Part shown: positions 19,772 through 21,121 of the stretch, piece by piece | How positions within the stretch are numbered: position 1 is the stretch's first letter | Layout: each line of letters starts with the position of its first letter | The notes under the pieces: generated by a model | Seen by the model: the letters and a program-made list of their open reading frames with translations, nothing else | Told to the model about the DNA's origin: nothing | The model's database searches: none | Translations under genes and position numbers: made by a program | From: Larix sibirica | Lineage: Eukaryota > Streptophyta > Pinopsida > Pinales > Pinaceae | Assembly: GCA_004151065.3 (NCBI GenBank) | Contig: NWUY0300013552.1 | Span: 1-21,121, forward strand | Direction of reading: 5' to 3' | Length of the DNA stretch: 21,121 nucleotides

Positions 19772-21121
19772 ACGAGCGATTTCTATTTCATATGGATTCC
19801 AGACGTTGCACAAAGTTTGTTCTTCTTCTGCTAAAACCCCAAATCCAAGTCCATTTCTCGAAGAACGACATGGCTATTGTTACATCCAGAAGTTTTTCTT
19901 GTTCAATTTAAAATTGAAATGGCATAAAGACAGAGCTTTGGATCATGTTGTTGAGAGGGAAAGGGATGCAAAATCAGTCGTTGCTCTCAAAGACATTGTG
20001 AAGAAGCAGCCTGGGGCGTGTTTGCCTGTCGACGCTGTTTCGAAGAAACAGAGGGAACTTGGCTTGAAGATCAGGGTATCCAGGTTTCTCAGAAGATACC
20101 CATCGATCTTTGAGGAATACGCTGCTGAAAAAACTAATCTGCCATGGTTCCGATTGAGCAAAGAGGCCCTCGCACTCGAAGAAGAGGAAGATAGAATCCA
20201 TCGGCAAAATGAATCAGAAAATGCAGAGAAGCTTTGTAAGCTACTCATGATGACACGGCCAAAACAACTTCACTTAGCCTTAATAGACGAGTTGAAATGG
20301 GATTTGGGTTTGCCAGATAACTATGTTCAGAGCTTGGTGCCCAACTATCCTGACTATTTTAGTATCGTCAACATGCCTGATAATAGGCCTGGATTGGATC
20401 TCGTATGCTGGAATGATGAATTGGCTGTATCCACATTAGAGAAGAGAGAAGCAAGAGTTGGAAAATACAGAAAAGGTATGGCTCTGGCTTTTCCCATGAA
20501 TTTTGCTAAGGGGGAAGAAATGAAGCAGAAAGTTGTGAAATGGTTACAGCAATGGCAGAAACTGCCCTATATATCTCCTTACGAGGATGCATCTCATTTG
20601 GATCCCAATAGCGATTTAGGGGAGAAGCGGGTGGTCGGTGTTCTGCATGAGCTGCTATGTCTTATGGTTCAGAAGAAAGCCCACAGGCGCACTCTTCTCA
20701 ATTTGCGTGAGCCGTTGGGACTCCCACACAAGTTTGGGAAATGTTTCAGTCGCCATCCTGGAATTTTTTACCAGTCTCTGAAGAATGGCGCCATAACTGT
20801 GGTTCTCAGAGAGGCTTTCAAAAGAGCTGAGTTGGTTGAGGCACATCCTCTTGTTACCTCGAGAGGGAAGTATATTCACTTAATGGTGAAGGGGATGGAA
20901 GACAGAAAGAAAGGGCTGTACAAGAAGGGTCGGTCACAGCAAGAAGATTCAGTGGATGGCGACGAGGACCATGCTGAGAAAAAAGGGGATGAGAGCTCGG
21001 ATGACAGCAAACATGATGAGAGACATTTCAGTGAGGATGAGACTGAGACTGAGACTGAGACTGAGGATGAAGATGAGGATGAGGATGAGGATGAGGATGA
21101 GGATGATGAAGATGAGGACGA
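19761..21121 (+). CDS. PORR-domain organelle RNA-binding protein, 3' end outside window
   Basis: PORR proteins are plant-specific RNA-binding proteins of chloroplasts and mitochondria. Studied members (WTF1, WTF9, RPD1) act in group II intron splicing or organ development. 453 codons are open to the window edge without a stop or intron. Residues 1-40 are rich in Arg, Ser and Lys (start MSHRRAISISYGFQ), consistent with an organelle transit peptide, likely mitochondrial. The PORR domain covers about 52-382: WHKDRALD (54), RVSRFLRRYPSIFEE (105-119), LCKLLMM (158-164), LKWDLGLPDNY (178-188), PNYPDYFSIV (194-203), LAVSTLEKRE (221-230), LGLPHKFGKCFSRHPGIFY (329-347) and SRGKYIHLMVKG (367-378). From about 395 it turns Lys/Asp/Glu-rich and ends in a (TE)n(DE)n tail. 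The start is the first in-frame ATG after a TGA at 19710-19712. Which PORR subfamily it belongs to is not decided. Confidence 0.93.
   Translation, partial: MSHRRAISISYGFQTLHKVCSSSAKTPNPSPFLEERHGYCYIQKFFLFNLKLKWHKDRALDHVVERERDAKSVVALKDIVKKQPGACLPVDAVSKKQRELGLKIRVSRFLRRYPSIFEEYAAEKTNLPWFRLSKEALALEEEEDRIHRQNESENAEKLCKLLMMTRPKQLHLALIDELKWDLGLPDNYVQSLVPNYPDYFSIVNMPDNRPGLDLVCWNDELAVSTLEKREARVGKYRKGMALAFPMNFAKGEEMKQKVVKWLQQWQKLPYISPYEDASHLDPNSDLGEKRVVGVLHELLCLMVQKKAHRRTLLNLREPLGLPHKFGKCFSRHPGIFYQSLKNGAITVVLREAFKRAELVEAHPLVTSRGKYIHLMVKGMEDRKKGLYKKGRSQQEDSVDGDEDHAEKKGDESSDDSKHDERHFSEDETETETETEDEDEDEDEDEDEDDEDED
21033..21121 (+). repeat. in-frame hexanucleotide microsatellite coding an acidic tail
   Basis: GAGACT is repeated about four times, then GAGGAT-type units with one GAA-GAT change continue to the window edge. 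They encode alternating Thr-Glu and then Asp-Glu. The repeat lies wholly within the PORR reading frame, and its six-base unit keeps frame when it expands or contracts. Its full length is unknown because the window stops inside it. Confidence 0.9.

Noticed and set aside
19943-20248. Minus-strand ORFs of 101 and 77 codons
   Set aside because: They are antisense shadows of the PORR gene, whose plus-strand frame has clear family motifs.

Overview
The window looks like nuclear DNA from a land plant, probably a seed plant with a large, transposon-rich genome. The evidence is a plant-specific PORR-domain gene at the right edge, a decayed plant-type Ty3/gypsy retrotransposon in the middle, tRNA-derived SINEs, and long AT-rich intergenic DNA with many small tandem duplications. 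A gymnosperm would fit the very low gene density, but that is inference. There are no operons, CRISPR arrays or other prokaryotic features.

Layout. At 1-1.5 kb the DNA is AT-rich, with a degenerate ~140-bp tandem array whose units carry a hairpin, plus two short duplications. At 1.7-1.9 kb a minus-strand stretch looks like the promoter part of an LTR. At 1.92-3.0 kb there is a decayed plus-strand coding region in two frames, which I cannot assign. At 4.06-4.28 kb there is a compact array of degenerate palindromes of the type TTCTCGGCCGAGAG. From 4.3 to 10.4 kb I see no gene, only two tandem duplications (6.4 and 8.3 kb) and microsatellites. At 10.4-14.2 kb a dead Ty3/gypsy element runs on the minus strand: gag zinc knuckles, reverse transcriptase, RNase H, integrase. 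At 15.0-15.33 kb there is a probable LINE 3' end with an A tail. At 15.77-16.42 kb a 46-bp triple repeat precedes a TATA box and a 77-codon ORF of unknown function. At 16.4-17.6 kb there are a tRNA-like fragment, a 25-bp triple repeat, a nearly perfect 119-bp tandem duplication and a minus-strand SINE candidate. At 18.1-18.35 kb a SINE is bounded by a 12-bp target-site duplication. From 18.4 to 19.6 kb the DNA is AT-rich with no gene.

The one clear protein gene starts at 19761 and runs off the right edge. It encodes a PORR-domain protein, a family that binds organellar RNA and promotes group II intron splicing. It has a likely organelle-targeting N terminus, two short upstream ORFs, a telo-box promoter motif, and an acidic Asp/Glu tail encoded by a GAG-GAT/GAG-ACT microsatellite.

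I found no convincing new multi-gene system. The items most worth a second look are the palindrome array, the four evenly phased zinc knuckles in the dead gag, the PORR acidic tail with its uORF arrangement, and the tandem repeat upstream of the 16.2-kb ORF.
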